Assembly (NCBI RefSeq): GCF_013032455.1
Contig: NZ_WQCF01000009.1
Coordinates: forward strand, 100,653 to 164,652
DNA from: Ruegeria atlantica
GTDB lineage: Bacteria; Pseudomonadota; Alphaproteobacteria; Rhodobacterales; Rhodobacteraceae
Reading direction: 5' to 3'
Length of the DNA stretch: 64,000 bases
In this document: one piece after another, positions 52,482 to 61,541 of the stretch
Position numbering within the stretch: position 1 is the first letter of the stretch
Layout of the letters: every line of letters begins with the position of its first letter
Made by a program: the position numbers and the translations under genes
Notes under the pieces: model-generated
What the model saw: the letters and a program-made list of their open reading frames with translations, nothing else
What the model was told of the DNA's origin: nothing
Database searches by the model: none

Positions 52482-53768
52482 TCAGTTCGCAAATCCAAAG
52501 AAGTTGGGGATGAAGGTGCTAACGCCCGGCACAAGAATGACCAGTAGCAGCACCACGAGTTCAGCCAGCAGCAGCGGCAGAACCGCTTTTGACAGGCGTT
52601 CGATTTTCAATTGCCCGACCGTGGCGATCACGAACAGCACCGGGCCAACCGGTGGCGTGATCATCCCGATGGTCAGGTTGAGCACCAGCATCATGCCGAA
52701 CTGCAGCGGGTCGATCCCCGCAGAGTAGGCAATTGGTCCAAGTATCGGCGTCAGGATGATTAGCGCAGGCAGGGTGTCGATGAAGAAACCGCAGATCAAA
52801 GCGAAGGCCGCCAGAATGAATAGTATACCCAAACGGTTGTCGGTGATCTGGGTGATCAGCTTAGCCAGCTCTTGCGGGATTTGTAGATAGGTCAGCAACC
52901 AGGCAAAGATCGACGCCATCGCCACGATCAGGAAGACCGACGACGTCACTACGGCGGCCCGCACAAACGCGGCATAGAGCGTGCGGAAAGTGAATGCGCG
53001 TAGCAAGAAGCCGAGGAACAGGGCATAGGCCGAAGCCACTGCGCCTGCCTCGGTAGGGGTGAACACACCGAACAGAATGCCGCCCAGAATGATTGCTGGC
53101 ATGATCAGGGCCGGAACGGCCGACAGGGTTGCACTGCGGAGCTCAGTCATAGTGGCGCGATGTTTACGCCCGCGGTAGCCGTTGCGGGTGGACACGATAT
53201 GGTTCGCGATGGCCAGCGCAACGCCCAGCAGAACCCCAGGCACAATTCCGGCCAGAAACAGCCCCGCGACCGTCACGCCATTGGTCGAGATCGCAAAAAT
53301 CACGGCCAGAATGGACGGCGGGATGATAGGACCGATAGTGGCCGTCGCGGCAGACAGGGCACCAGCATAATTCTTCTCATACCCAGCCTCACGCATCATC
53401 CGCATAACGATGGCAGAAGGCCCTGCGGCATCCGCCAGGGCAGAGCCGCTGATTCCCGCAAACAACATCGACACAAGGATGTTCACATGCCCCAGCCCAC
53501 CACGCACATGCCCAACCAGAGCGTTGGCAAAGCGCAACAAAGCGTTTGTTAGCCCGCAGACCGTCATCAGCTCAGACGCGAGAATGAAGAACGGCACCGC
53601 CATCAGGGGGAAACTGTCGATCCCAGCAAACATGCGTTGGGTTGCGACCAGTGGGTTCAACGAACCGTCGATAAAAATCGCCGACAGGCCGGCGATCCCC
53701 ATCGTGAAGGCTACGGGAACACCCAGAAACAGCGTCGCGAAGAACAGGATGATCAGGGTTTTTGCCAC
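52482..53768 (-). CDS. dctM: TRAP transporter large membrane subunit DctM
   Basis: 428 aa, about twelve hydrophobic segments. Readable motifs include GISGSALADAAGPSAIVMRMM, SAATATIGPIIPPSILAVIFA, GVFTPTEAGAVASAYAL and ILTPILGPIAYSAGIDPLQFGMMLVLNLTIGMITPPVGPVLFV. Three bases separate it from the small subunit. Drives Na+-coupled uptake of the DctP ligand. Confidence 0.93.
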   Translation of the reverse strand: MAKTLIILFFATLFLGVPVAFTMGIAGLSAIFIDGSLNPLVATQRMFAGIDSFPLMAVPFFILASELMTVCGLTNALLRFANALVGHVRGGLGHVNILVSMLFAGISGSALADAAGPSAIVMRMMREAGYEKNYAGALSAATATIGPIIPPSILAVIFAISTNGVTVAGLFLAGIVPGVLLGVALAIANHIVSTRNGYRGRKHRATMTELRSATLSAVPALIMPAIILGGILFGVFTPTEAGAVASAYALFLGFLLRAFTFRTLYAAFVRAAVVTSSVFLIVAMASIFAWLLTYLQIPQELAKLITQITDNRLGILFILAAFALICGFFIDTLPALIILTPILGPIAYSAGIDPLQFGMMLVLNLTIGMITPPVGPVLFVIATVGQLKIERLSKAVLPLLLAELVVLLLVILVPGVSTFIPNFFGFAN

Positions 53769-53771
53769 GGC

Positions 53772-54293
53772 TCAGACCTCAGCCTCGTCGCTTTTGGCGC
53801 TGGGGCCGTGTTCAAATTCTTGGCTTACGAAACGTTTGGCGAAAAAGGCCAACTGAATCAGGAACAACGCGCACCCGACCGGGATAGCGAGATAGGGGAT
53901 GCCGCGCGAAATGCCGGTGGACATGGTTTCCTTGTTCCAGCCGAATTCAACAAACCGGATGCCCAGCCAAAGCATCGTCGCCATGAAGCCGAACATAACG
54001 ATGACGATGCCCCAGCGCAGCAGGCGGGCCAGAGCGTCTGGCAACAGATCGGGGATGGTCGTGATTGCAACCAGCCGCCCTTCTCGAAGGGCAAGACCTG
54101 CCCCACAAAACGCACCGAGTATCATCAGGTGGCGGGCGACCTCTTCAACCCAGGCAAAAGATGCGCCGAAACCGTAGCGCCCAACCACGTTGGCAAAGAC
54201 GATTGCGAAAACTGCAGCTAGGGCCCCGGCGACCAGCGCCCGGTTCAGTGCAACGATCCATGTTTCAAGAATTTGCAAAGACGCCCCTCCCAA
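53772..54293 (-). CDS. dctQ: TRAP transporter small membrane subunit DctQ
   Basis: 173 aa, four hydrophobic segments with the DctQ pattern FVNVVGRY-like (here FANVVGRYGFGASFAWVEEVARHLMILGAFCGAGLALREGR). First gene of the sugar-acid operon, divergent from the GntR regulator. Works with DctM and DctP. Confidence 0.9.
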   Translation of the reverse strand: MGGASLQILETWIVALNRALVAGALAAVFAIVFANVVGRYGFGASFAWVEEVARHLMILGAFCGAGLALREGRLVAITTIPDLLPDALARLLRWGIVIVMFGFMATMLWLGIRFVEFGWNKETMSTGISRGIPYLAIPVGCALFLIQLAFFAKRFVSQEFEHGPSAKSDEAEV

Positions 54294-54319
54294 TGTCGTC
54301 TCTTTGTCGAAATCAAAAC

Positions 54320-54336
54320 TGGCATACAGTATGCCA
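54320..54336. promoter_or_regulatory. Perfect 17-bp palindromic operator (GntR candidate)
   Basis: TGGCATACAGTATGCCA, with 8-bp arms around a central A, sits between the divergent dctQ and gntR genes. A further half-site GTATGCCA lies at 54358-54365, about 30 bp away, nearer the regulator. This suits autoregulation and operon control by the FCD-type GntR protein. Confidence 0.65.
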
Positions 54337-54402
54337 CTGTGTCAACACTAACACATTGTATGCCAGATGCAGGGCTGCTACTGTCGAACTGAGGAGCGCG
54401 AC

Positions 54403-55083
54403 ATGAGCCCATTCAACAGACCGAAATCATTGACGGAATTGGTGACCGAAAATCTGCGCGAGCGGATTATCAAAGGCGAGTTCGAACTGGGTGAGCAACT
54501 GTCTGAGGCTCGAATCGCCAAGAATCTTGAGGTCAGCCGCACCCCTGTTCGTGAGGCAATCAATCGACTTGAAATGGAGGGACTGCTCGTCGTCGAACCG
54601 CAACGTGGGTCTTTCGTGTTCAACTTGGAGCCCGAAGAATTGGCAAAGCTCTGCGACGCGCGAGTCTGCCTTGAGACAACCGCCCTAACCTCGGCCATGC
54701 AGGCAAACCCGCAAGAGCTTTATGCCGCGCTTAACGATTGCATCGATCGGATGAAAGCGGCGCGAGGGGCGGCGGATGATGCAGAGTACCTGTATCAGGA
54801 TACTCTTTTCCACCAATGCCTGTTCGATTGTGCGGATAATCGGTTTCTGAATGACGCGTACCAGACGATTGCTCTTAAAATGGCGGCGTTGCGTAGCCGG
54901 TTAGGGCACCACCCGGATCACATGGCTAAGTCCTATCGGGAGCACATTGAGTTGCTTCAGTGCGTCGAGAATGGCGATGTTTCAAAAGCGCTGGACGTGC
55001 TGAAACTCCACATAGACAGGAAAGAAGGATCCTATTGGAGTGACGCAACTAATGTGGACGGCCGGACCCAGCACGTGAACTGA
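54403..55083 (+). CDS. GntR-family (FCD domain) transcriptional regulator
   Basis: 226 aa from ATG 54403 (MSPFNRPKSLTELV); twelve more codons are open upstream. Winged helix: LRERIIKGEFELGEQLSEARIAKNLEVSRTPVREAINRLEMEGLL. The C-terminal all-helical FCD domain has CLETTAL, YQDTLFHQCLF and HREHIELL-like YREHIELLQCVENGD, where Asp/His residues bind a metal and a carboxylate ligand. Divergent from dctQMP, so a sugar-acid-responsive repressor is expected. Confidence 0.9.
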   Translation: MSPFNRPKSLTELVTENLRERIIKGEFELGEQLSEARIAKNLEVSRTPVREAINRLEMEGLLVVEPQRGSFVFNLEPEELAKLCDARVCLETTALTSAMQANPQELYAALNDCIDRMKAARGAADDAEYLYQDTLFHQCLFDCADNRFLNDAYQTIALKMAALRSRLGHHPDHMAKSYREHIELLQCVENGDVSKALDVLKLHIDRKEGSYWSDATNVDGRTQHVN

Positions 55084-55175
55084 GCGGTTCTGCCTCCTGC
55101 GTAAAACCAAACACGTTGTTTGCAAGTCAGATAACTGCGAAAATTGACCAAGGTCACTGCGGGAAACAGAGGTTG

Positions 55176-55364
55176 CTACTGAGGTACGCTGACATCTGCC
55201 ATTCCGAGCCGTTGCTCAACAGCGACGCGATTGGGCATCCTTCGGCCTCTGGGCTGATGTCAGTGAGGTATTTTCAGGTAGAACCGGACCAAATGCCCGC
55301 AGCAGTTTTCGAGGAACATCACGTCCTTCTGAGTTTTCAGGCAAACGTGCATAGGGTTCAGAAC
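55176..55364 (+). pseudogene. Truncated AraC-family regulator duplicate (N-terminal fragment)
   Basis: About 63 codons (LRYADICHSEPLLNSDAIG ... EEHHVLLSFQ ... HRVQN) align with the N-terminus of the intact AraC protein at 60603-61490, with roughly 70% matching residues. After HRVQN the match stops and the frame ends within eight codons. The DNA-binding domain is wholly absent. The rest of 55084-55566 shows no gene; a hairpin with perfect 8-bp arms (GGCTGGAT/ATCCAGCC, 55397-55419) follows the fragment. Confidence 0.75.
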
Positions 55365-55566
55365 TGTTTCAAAAACACAGCTGCTGTCTGAATGTTGGCT
55401 GGATGTTTGATATCCAGCCTAAGAAACAGCGCTTGCGCTCGTGTTCGGCCCAATTTGGACACCGCCTCCAAACGATTTGCCGGCTTTGATCAAAGCCAGA
55501 CCAAGCACCTGTTACAAGGGCTGTTTTGGGCAAGCAGTGTTCTTAATGTTGGACTTGGACCAGGCG

Positions 55567-56307
55567 TCAATCACGCACAAGGTGGCCGCCATCAACATCC
55601 AACACGGCGCCGGTCAAAAACCCGTTTGTCATCGCCATGATCACGGCTTGCGCGATGTCCTCGGCCTCTCCGACTCGGCCTACGGGCAGGGTGCCACCAA
55701 CTTGCGCATACATGCCTTCACGTGCTTTTTCCGACATTTCGGCATAGGCTTCGGTCGCGACCATGCCAGGGCTGATACAATTCACCCGTGCCCGACCAGC
55801 CAACTCCAGCGCCAATCCTTTCGCCAGTGCCTCGACTGCGGCATTTACCGCGCCGAGGCCAGTGGTTCCGGCGGATGGGCGACGGCTGAGCACACCGGAA
55901 AAGAACGTGATCGAGCCGCCTTCAACCAACACAGGCAACACTTCGCGCGCAGCCAAATAGGGCCCTATAAACTTGGCTTCGAACATGGCGCGCAGATCGT
56001 CTGTGGGCAGATCGGTGAACGCACCATGCGCAGCACTTGAAGCTGAGATCACTAGGTGATCCACCGCGCCCAGGGCCCCGAAACATGATCTCACGTCGGC
56101 CTCATCAGTTGTATCGACCGGTGCGATCTGCACTCCGCCGCCGATTTCGTCTGCCGCCGCATGCAACTTGGCATCGCTTCGGCTGGCGATATTGATCTTT
56201 GCCCCGAGGGCGGCGGCCATCTTTGCCGTTGCCTTCCCCATACCACTGCTACCGCCGACAATGACAATGTGCTTGCCTTTCAGGGCGGTTTCGAAAACCG
56301 TACTCAT
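55567..56307 (-). CDS. SDR-fold protein lacking the catalytic Tyr and Lys
   Basis: 246 aa. VGGSSGMGKATAKMAA is the cofactor loop and TFFSGVLSRRPS supplies a Ser. Where Y-x-x-x-K is expected (YAASKAAVEAL in relatives) the sequence reads LGAVNAAVEAL, so both catalytic residues are replaced. The C-terminus LTGAVLDVDGGHLVRD is normal. It may be a binding protein or an enzyme with a different acid/base. Same strand as, and 29 bp after, the quinone reductase gene. Confidence 0.8.
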   Translation of the reverse strand: MSTVFETALKGKHIVIVGGSSGMGKATAKMAAALGAKINIASRSDAKLHAAADEIGGGVQIAPVDTTDEADVRSCFGALGAVDHLVISASSAAHGAFTDLPTDDLRAMFEAKFIGPYLAAREVLPVLVEGGSITFFSGVLSRRPSAGTTGLGAVNAAVEALAKGLALELAGRARVNCISPGMVATEAYAEMSEKAREGMYAQVGGTLPVGRVGEAEDIAQAVIMAMTNGFLTGAVLDVDGGHLVRD

Positions 56308-56336
56308 TGTTATGGCTCCTCTTTTTGTTGGATTGG

Positions 56337-57332
56337 TCAGTCGATGCTCAGCACCAGCTTGCCGGTGGTTTCACCGGCTTCCAGAAGACGGTGCGCCTCG
56401 GCGGCTTGAGCGATGGGTAAAGCAGCGACTTGCGGGCGCAGAACGCCCGTCTCAAGCAGATCAAACACTGTGGCCATATCCGCGCTAAACTGATCGGGTC
56501 GGTTTCCAAAATATGTGTATATATCGCTGACCCGGACCGAGACGGATTTCTGGAAGTGCTTCGCCAGGTCTTCGGCAAAACTGCCTGTGGGCGGACCGGC
56601 AAGAAATCCGAATAGAACGGCGGTGCCCAGAGGCGCCAGCGCATCGAGGTCTGATTTCAGGGACTCACCGGAAATCGGGTTCAGCGTCAGATCCACGCCG
56701 CAATCGCCGGTGATTTCCATCACCCGTGCGGTTACATCCTCAGTGCGATAATCGATGACATGATCGGCACCTTGATCTTTGGCATACCCAACCTTGTCGG
56801 TGCTGGTCGAGGCGATCACCGTCATGCCCAGATGCTTTGCGATCTGTAGGGCCATAGTCCCTACGCCTCCGGCTGCCGCGTGAACCAGTACGGATTTGCC
56901 CACCGCAGCGCCGCCTAGATTGACCAGCATGTGATAGGCGGTCATCCCGTTGACGGGGATTGCCGCGGCGGTTTCGAACTTCACGGTATCGGCCAACCGG
57001 GTGACATAGGGTGCTGCAATCACCGAATGCGTACCGTATGCACCAGCGCCAATCGGCCCCATCCACGCCACGCGATCCCCCACAGAGAAACCTTCGACAC
57101 GCGCACCCAGCGCTTCGACCACTCCGGCCCCTTCGACCCCGGGTACATGAGGCAGATTGGGCATCATCCCCTCAGGCATCTCACCGCGACGGATGATCGT
57201 GTCGATAAAATTGACCGCCCCGGCTTTGTTGCGGATCAGGATTTCCCCGGCATCAGGGGAAGGGGTCGCCCTGTTGGTTTTGCGCAAAACGTCCGGTTTG
57301 CCGGTCTGGGTGATTTCAACGGCGAAAGGCAT
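56337..57332 (-). CDS. NADPH:quinone reductase (QOR-type MDR)
   Basis: 331 aa. GROES-like N-terminus (NKAGAVNFIDTIIRRGEMP, HVPGVEGAGVVEALG), cofactor motif VHAAAGGVGTMALQIAKHLG and the QOR-like C-terminus. No zinc Cys cluster. Reduces quinones or enones with NADPH. Divergent from a LysR gene (88-bp gap), the usual arrangement for a LysR-inducible oxidoreductase. Confidence 0.88.
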   Translation of the reverse strand: MPFAVEITQTGKPDVLRKTNRATPSPDAGEILIRNKAGAVNFIDTIIRRGEMPEGMMPNLPHVPGVEGAGVVEALGARVEGFSVGDRVAWMGPIGAGAYGTHSVIAAPYVTRLADTVKFETAAAIPVNGMTAYHMLVNLGGAAVGKSVLVHAAAGGVGTMALQIAKHLGMTVIASTSTDKVGYAKDQGADHVIDYRTEDVTARVMEITGDCGVDLTLNPISGESLKSDLDALAPLGTAVLFGFLAGPPTGSFAEDLAKHFQKSVSVRVSDIYTYFGNRPDQFSADMATVFDLLETGVLRPQVAALPIAQAAEAHRLLEAGETTGKLVLSID

Positions 57333-57420
57333 GAGCTGTCTCCTTCTGTTGCGCAGAAGATAGAAATCACGTCATCAAATGATAATAGTTGATATTGAGA
57401 GATATAATCCCAAAAATAGG

Positions 57421-58260
57421 ATAATGATCTATAACGACCTTGCCCTGTTTACTGTCGTCGCCAACCACCTCAGCTTTTCCAAGGCTGCGGACCGTTTGGG
57501 CATACCGCTCAGCCGGGTCAGCCGAAGGATCGCAGAGTTGGAAGACCATCTGGGCGCCAAACTGCTCGAGCGGACAACCCGCCAGGTTCGCCTGACGGAG
57601 GAGGGCCGTCGCCTTCTGGACCGATGTCAGAACCCGATCGAGGCGCTGCAAGGTATTGCGGGTTTTACCGACGATACCAGACACCAGAGCATCCGCATCA
57701 CAGCACCTCCGCTGGCTGCACGCACGACCATTGGCCCTCGGCTGTTGGATTTTGTGGCGCAGAATCCGGATGTGGCACTTGAGATGACGACAACAAATGC
57801 CATGCTGGATTTCTTTCGCGACAATATCGATCTGGCCTTTCGGGTCGGCCCACTAACAGATTCCAGTCTTGTCGCGAAACGGCTTTGGTCGGTTCCCTAC
57901 TGCTTTTGCGCAGGACAAGGGTTCATCCAAGAACACGGGTTGGACGGACCGATATCGCGACAGGACTTTCAAGCTTTACCTGCGCTAACGGCTGGACAGC
58001 CCTGGGTGCTTGAGAGTGGGGAAACACTGCATCCGAAGCAGGTCGCGCACAGCTTGTCCGACCTTGATGTCATTGCGCAGGCAGCTCGTCGCGATCTGGG
58101 TGTCGCCATGCTGCCTTTGGATATGGTAGTCGATGACTTGCAACGGCTGCAGGTCACGGACACCGCACCTTTGACGCGTGACATGTTCGCCGTCTATCCC
58201 AGCCGCCGCCTTTTGCCCGCGCGGGTCAGGAAGCTGATTGATTTCATGACACCCGGCTAA
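57421..58260 (+). CDS. LysR-family transcriptional regulator
   Basis: 279 aa from ATG 57421 (MIYNDLALFTVVANHLSFSKAADRLGIPLSRVSRRIAELEDHLGAKLLERTTRQVRLTEEG region). Full-length substrate-binding domain, similar to the CrgA/DsdC-like subgroup. Controls, by position, the divergent quinone reductase and SDR-fold genes. Its stop lies two bases from the stop of the convergent SDR gene. Confidence 0.9.
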   Translation: MMIYNDLALFTVVANHLSFSKAADRLGIPLSRVSRRIAELEDHLGAKLLERTTRQVRLTEEGRRLLDRCQNPIEALQGIAGFTDDTRHQSIRITAPPLAARTTIGPRLLDFVAQNPDVALEMTTTNAMLDFFRDNIDLAFRVGPLTDSSLVAKRLWSVPYCFCAGQGFIQEHGLDGPISRQDFQALPALTAGQPWVLESGETLHPKQVAHSLSDLDVIAQAARRDLGVAMLPLDMVVDDLQRLQVTDTAPLTRDMFAVYPSRRLLPARVRKLIDFMTPG

Positions 58261-58262
58261 AC

Positions 58263-58958
58263 TCACCAATCAATTGCGACGCCATCGCGAAAGAACCCTC
58301 CGGTCGGGCCGCCTGTCGGCAAGGTCGCTGCCCAGACAATGCCCTTGGCGCCCTCGGAGACCGGACGTCCGCCGCCGCCCATATCCGTGGCGACCCAGCC
58401 GGGGCACACAGCGTTGACAAGAATACCGTTTGGTTTCAACGCAGCAGCGGTCTTGAGGGTAAGCGCGTTCAGCGCGGCTTTTGACACGCCATAGCCGGGC
58501 GTTCCATCGGACATGCTGGTCAGGGACCCTGCACCAGACGACACGTTGACGATCCGAGCATCCATACCGCGTTGCAACAGCGGCACCGCCGCGATTGTGG
58601 TCTCCCAAGGACCAAAAAGGTTCGTATCAAACGCCCGGCGTACCCGGTTCATATCGGCGAGGTGGACCTGTTGGTCGGTGTCGTAGTCCACACCCGCGTT
58701 GTTCACCAGAATATCAAGGTGGCCGAAGGCTAGTTCAATCTGCCCGAACGCCACAGCGACTGAGCTGGGTTCGGAGACATCTAAACGCACCGCTTGCGCT
58801 CCATTGCCGATCTCATCCGCAGCAGCCTGCCCTTTTGCCAGATCGCGCGCTCCCATCAGAACTTTAATCCCGTGGTCCTGCGCCAATTGGCGGGAAACCT
58901 CTTTGCCGATGCCGCGATTGGCGCCGGTCACGAGTGCGATGCGCTGACTGGTCATGGA
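58263..58958 (-). CDS. SDR family oxidoreductase
   Basis: 231 aa from ATG 58958 (MTSQRIALVTGANRGIG). TGANRGIG, NNAG, VSSGAGS and YGVSK are all intact; the pattern is that of carbonyl-reductase-like SDRs. Seven bases after the SnoaL-like gene and third in a small minus-strand unit (hydrolase, SnoaL-like, SDR). Confidence 0.87.
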   Translation of the reverse strand, partial: SMTSQRIALVTGANRGIGKEVSRQLAQDHGIKVLMGARDLAKGQAAADEIGNGAQAVRLDVSEPSSVAVAFGQIELAFGHLDILVNNAGVDYDTDQQVHLADMNRVRRAFDTNLFGPWETTIAAVPLLQRGMDARIVNVSSGAGSLTSMSDGTPGYGVSKAALNALTLKTAAALKPNGILVNAVCPGWVATDMGGGGRPVSEGAKGIVWAATLPTGGPTGGFFRDGVAIDW

Positions 58959-58965
58959 TCTTCCC

Positions 58966-59475
58966 TCAATTTGTCTCGGCAGCGCGCTGTCCGGCAATCG
59001 CCACCAGACCACGGTCTCCGGTTTCCCAAAGTGCCGTCATGGTCATCGACGTGACAACCCAACGGTTGTCCGATTTTTCAAGCTCATAGTCATAACGACC
59101 ACCAAGAACCCACAAGCCATCAGCAAGACGATGGGTTGCGGTGAAATCGGCCTGTGCTGTGGCGGATTTAGCGGACAGAGAGGTGACGGTGTGATTGGTC
59201 ACCATATGGTGCGTCGCGTCGAAACCGGGCAGAAAGGCGAACCAGCCCGCAACAAGCTCGTCGGCGGGTTGCGTGACCGCGTCTCCGCCCCAAAGGCTGG
59301 TGTAATCCGACGTAACGGTATCGGCAAAAGCGCCGCGCACGCGGGTCCAGTCGTGGCGGTCTGCGCCTGCCGCGATATCGGTAATGGCGGTCGAGATATC
59401 GGCCTGTTGTTCAGCAAACGCTGCGGTTCCGATCATCGAGACGGCCGCAAGGGTCGATGTGAGTTTTCTACGCAT
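58966..59475 (-). CDS. Exported SnoaL/DUF4440-like protein
   Basis: 169 aa. A signal peptide (MRRKLTSTLAAVSMIGTAAFA) precedes an NTF2-like domain (ITDIAAGADRHDWTRVRGAFADTVTSDYTSLWGG, then HHMVTNHTVTSLSAKSATAQADFTATH). One of four NTF2-fold genes in the window. Substrate unknown. Middle gene of the hydrolase-SDR unit. Confidence 0.8.
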   Translation of the reverse strand: MRRKLTSTLAAVSMIGTAAFAEQQADISTAITDIAAGADRHDWTRVRGAFADTVTSDYTSLWGGDAVTQPADELVAGWFAFLPGFDATHHMVTNHTVTSLSAKSATAQADFTATHRLADGLWVLGGRYDYELEKSDNRWVVTSMTMTALWETGDRGLVAIAGQRAAETN

Positions 59476-59535
59476 TAGGATGCTCCGAATAGATGTGGGT
59501 GGACGCCGAACGATTGCTCGGCGTCCAGACAGGGC

Positions 59536-60489
59536 TTAGTTGCTCGAACCGGCGCGGAAGTGGTCAGCGACGGTATCCGCCGCACGGGTGACATCCTCGG
59601 GGTTGTCGTAGAAATCGAACTGCGTGACATCTTCCAGCCATTGCGCTGTCGCCTCGCCTGCGAAACCGGCAAGGAAGGTCTGTACGCCTTGCGGGATCGC
59701 CGCGCTTTCCGAGTGCACAATGGCCAATGGCTTGTCCAAACGCTGCGGATTGTCGGCGGGGTGATAGTTCAGCCAGCCTTCCCAGCCCGCATTGTTCCAC
59801 TTGTCGTCATATTCCGGGATCGCGCCACGGTCGGCCTCATAGTAGTATCCGCCGATTGGCATCAGAACGCCCTCGGCACCCTCGGGGCCTGCTGCAGGAA
59901 TGATCTGACCCCCTGCGGCCTCGGCGGCGTGGGACACCTCGATCAGCCCGGCGACACCTTCTGCGCCGCCATAGACTGCCTCGACGATCTCTTCATTCTG
60001 CAACCATGGTGCAACCAAGCCCAGCCGCTGAACCAGCGGATTGCCGGAGACCGCATCGACCATGTACCCGGCCGAGGCGCAGATCCCCAGACCGTTGATG
60101 TGGTCTGCATCCACTTCGGGCAGGGTCGCGACGAACGCGATGGTGGCTTTGATGTCTGATGTTTTGGCTTCGGGGCTTTCAACAAAGCGCACGTTGTTCG
60201 GCAGGTCGCCCGATTTGCCCCAACCACGGAAATCAAAAGTGAAGGCAGCAAAGCCGCGTTCAGCCATTTCTCGGGCATAGTTTGCGGGCATCTGTTCCTG
60301 AACCGAGGTCCAGGCACCAGTCACAACAACAGTGGGCAGCGGTTCTGCTCCACGCTCCTCCGGCAGGTACAGAGTGCCCGACAACGTGGCACCTTCGTTC
60401 TCGAAGGTTACGGTGCGGGTTTCAACCTGCGCAACGGCAGCTGTCGACGCCATCAGCGCTGCGGCAGTGTTCAGGGCGAGGGTGTTCAT
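59536..60489 (-). CDS. Exported alpha/beta hydrolase (dienelactone-hydrolase-like)
   Basis: 317 aa from ATG 60489 (MNTLALNTAAALMASTAAVAQ, signal peptide). Oxyanion region VVTGAWTSVQEQMPANYAREMAERGFAAFTFDFRGWGKSG. The nucleophile elbow GICASAGY carries Cys where Ser is usual, as in dienelactone hydrolases. Catalytic acid and His lie in the C-terminal third. Extracytoplasmic ester or lactone hydrolysis is likely. Downstream of the AraC gene on the same strand, 113 bp away. Confidence 0.8.
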   Translation of the reverse strand: MNTLALNTAAALMASTAAVAQVETRTVTFENEGATLSGTLYLPEERGAEPLPTVVVTGAWTSVQEQMPANYAREMAERGFAAFTFDFRGWGKSGDLPNNVRFVESPEAKTSDIKATIAFVATLPEVDADHINGLGICASAGYMVDAVSGNPLVQRLGLVAPWLQNEEIVEAVYGGAEGVAGLIEVSHAAEAAGGQIIPAAGPEGAEGVLMPIGGYYYEADRGAIPEYDDKWNNAGWEGWLNYHPADNPQRLDKPLAIVHSESAAIPQGVQTFLAGFAGEATAQWLEDVTQFDFYDNPEDVTRAADTVADHFRAGSSN

Positions 60490-60602
60490 AGCGGTATCTC
60501 CCAAAATCTGTCTGGATGGGCACAAGCCCGATGACACCTGAGATACGCTGTCGGCGGTGAGGATACTTGCACCGGACTGCTGCGTTTTTGAAAGATCCTG
60601 CT

Positions 60603-61490
60603 TCAGACGGCATTCGCTGCACGGAACTCGCGCGGGGTCTGGCCCACCACCTGCTTGAAACTGCGCGTGAAATGCGCCTGATCCGAAAATCCACAGGCCA
60701 AAGCGATATCGCCCAGAGGGCGCGCTGCGTCCTCCATCATCTTCATTGCCTGTTCGACCCGGTAGGCCATCACATATTGCATGGGGGTCGAGCCCAGTGT
60801 TTCTTTGAAAACCCGCGCAAAATGCGAGGGGCTCATGCCCGACTCAGCGGCCAGTTGGTCGACGGTGATTGTCTGTTCCAAACGGTTCTGTACATAGGCC
60901 AGCACCCGTTGATAGTGCTGAGACGTAAAGCGCGCGGACAGCTCAACCTCTTCAGCGCGACGTTTGCCGTATTTCTGAAGCAGTTTGACTAAAAACACCC
61001 GGCTCATGGCTTCGAACATCACGGCTGAAGACATATCATCAGTCGCAAGCGCGTCGCGCAGAATGACGCCAGCAGCACACAAGTCGGGATCAGAAAACTG
61101 AGGCTGGTCGTGAAACTGCTCCGGAGCCAGCAGCATGCCAAGCTCAGACTGCGCAAAGTGCTGAACCTTGTCCGGATGTAAGGTAATCACAATTACGTCG
61201 GACTGACCGTACCACCGCCAGCCTGACCGCATGCCCGCAGGGGTCACGATGACCTCGTCCTTGCAAAAGGTGAAATCCCGCAGCGTCCCATCCCGCCAAT
61301 TTTGAACGCGATGCCCCTTTTCCTGTAAGTTCAGAAGGACATGATGCTCCGCAAACACCTCCTCTGGCATCCGATCAGGTTCAGCCCGAAAATACCGCAC
61401 TGACATCAAACCCGCGGCAGAGGGGCGTTGCATCGCATCACTGTTCAGCAGCGGTTCTGAAGGGTAGATATCGGCGTATCTTAGGGGCAA
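60603..61490 (-). CDS. AraC-family transcriptional regulator
   Basis: 295 aa. The C-terminal double helix-turn-helix is intact: ITVDQLAAESGMSPSHFARVFKETLGSTPMQYVMAYRVEQAMKMM, then ARPLGDIALACGFSDQAHFTRSFKQVVGQTPREFRAA. The N-terminal domain, which probably binds a ligand, is duplicated as a fragment at 55176-55364. Sits upstream of the exported hydrolase gene, which it may activate. Confidence 0.9.
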   Translation of the reverse strand: MPLRYADIYPSEPLLNSDAMQRPSAAGLMSVRYFRAEPDRMPEEVFAEHHVLLNLQEKGHRVQNWRDGTLRDFTFCKDEVIVTPAGMRSGWRWYGQSDVIVITLHPDKVQHFAQSELGMLLAPEQFHDQPQFSDPDLCAAGVILRDALATDDMSSAVMFEAMSRVFLVKLLQKYGKRRAEEVELSARFTSQHYQRVLAYVQNRLEQTITVDQLAAESGMSPSHFARVFKETLGSTPMQYVMAYRVEQAMKMMEDAARPLGDIALACGFSDQAHFTRSFKQVVGQTPREFRAANAV

Positions 61491-61541
61491 GGGGCGGCTC
61501 CGGCTTGCAATGCTCGATATGTGGGGTCTGCGCGCGCAGGG

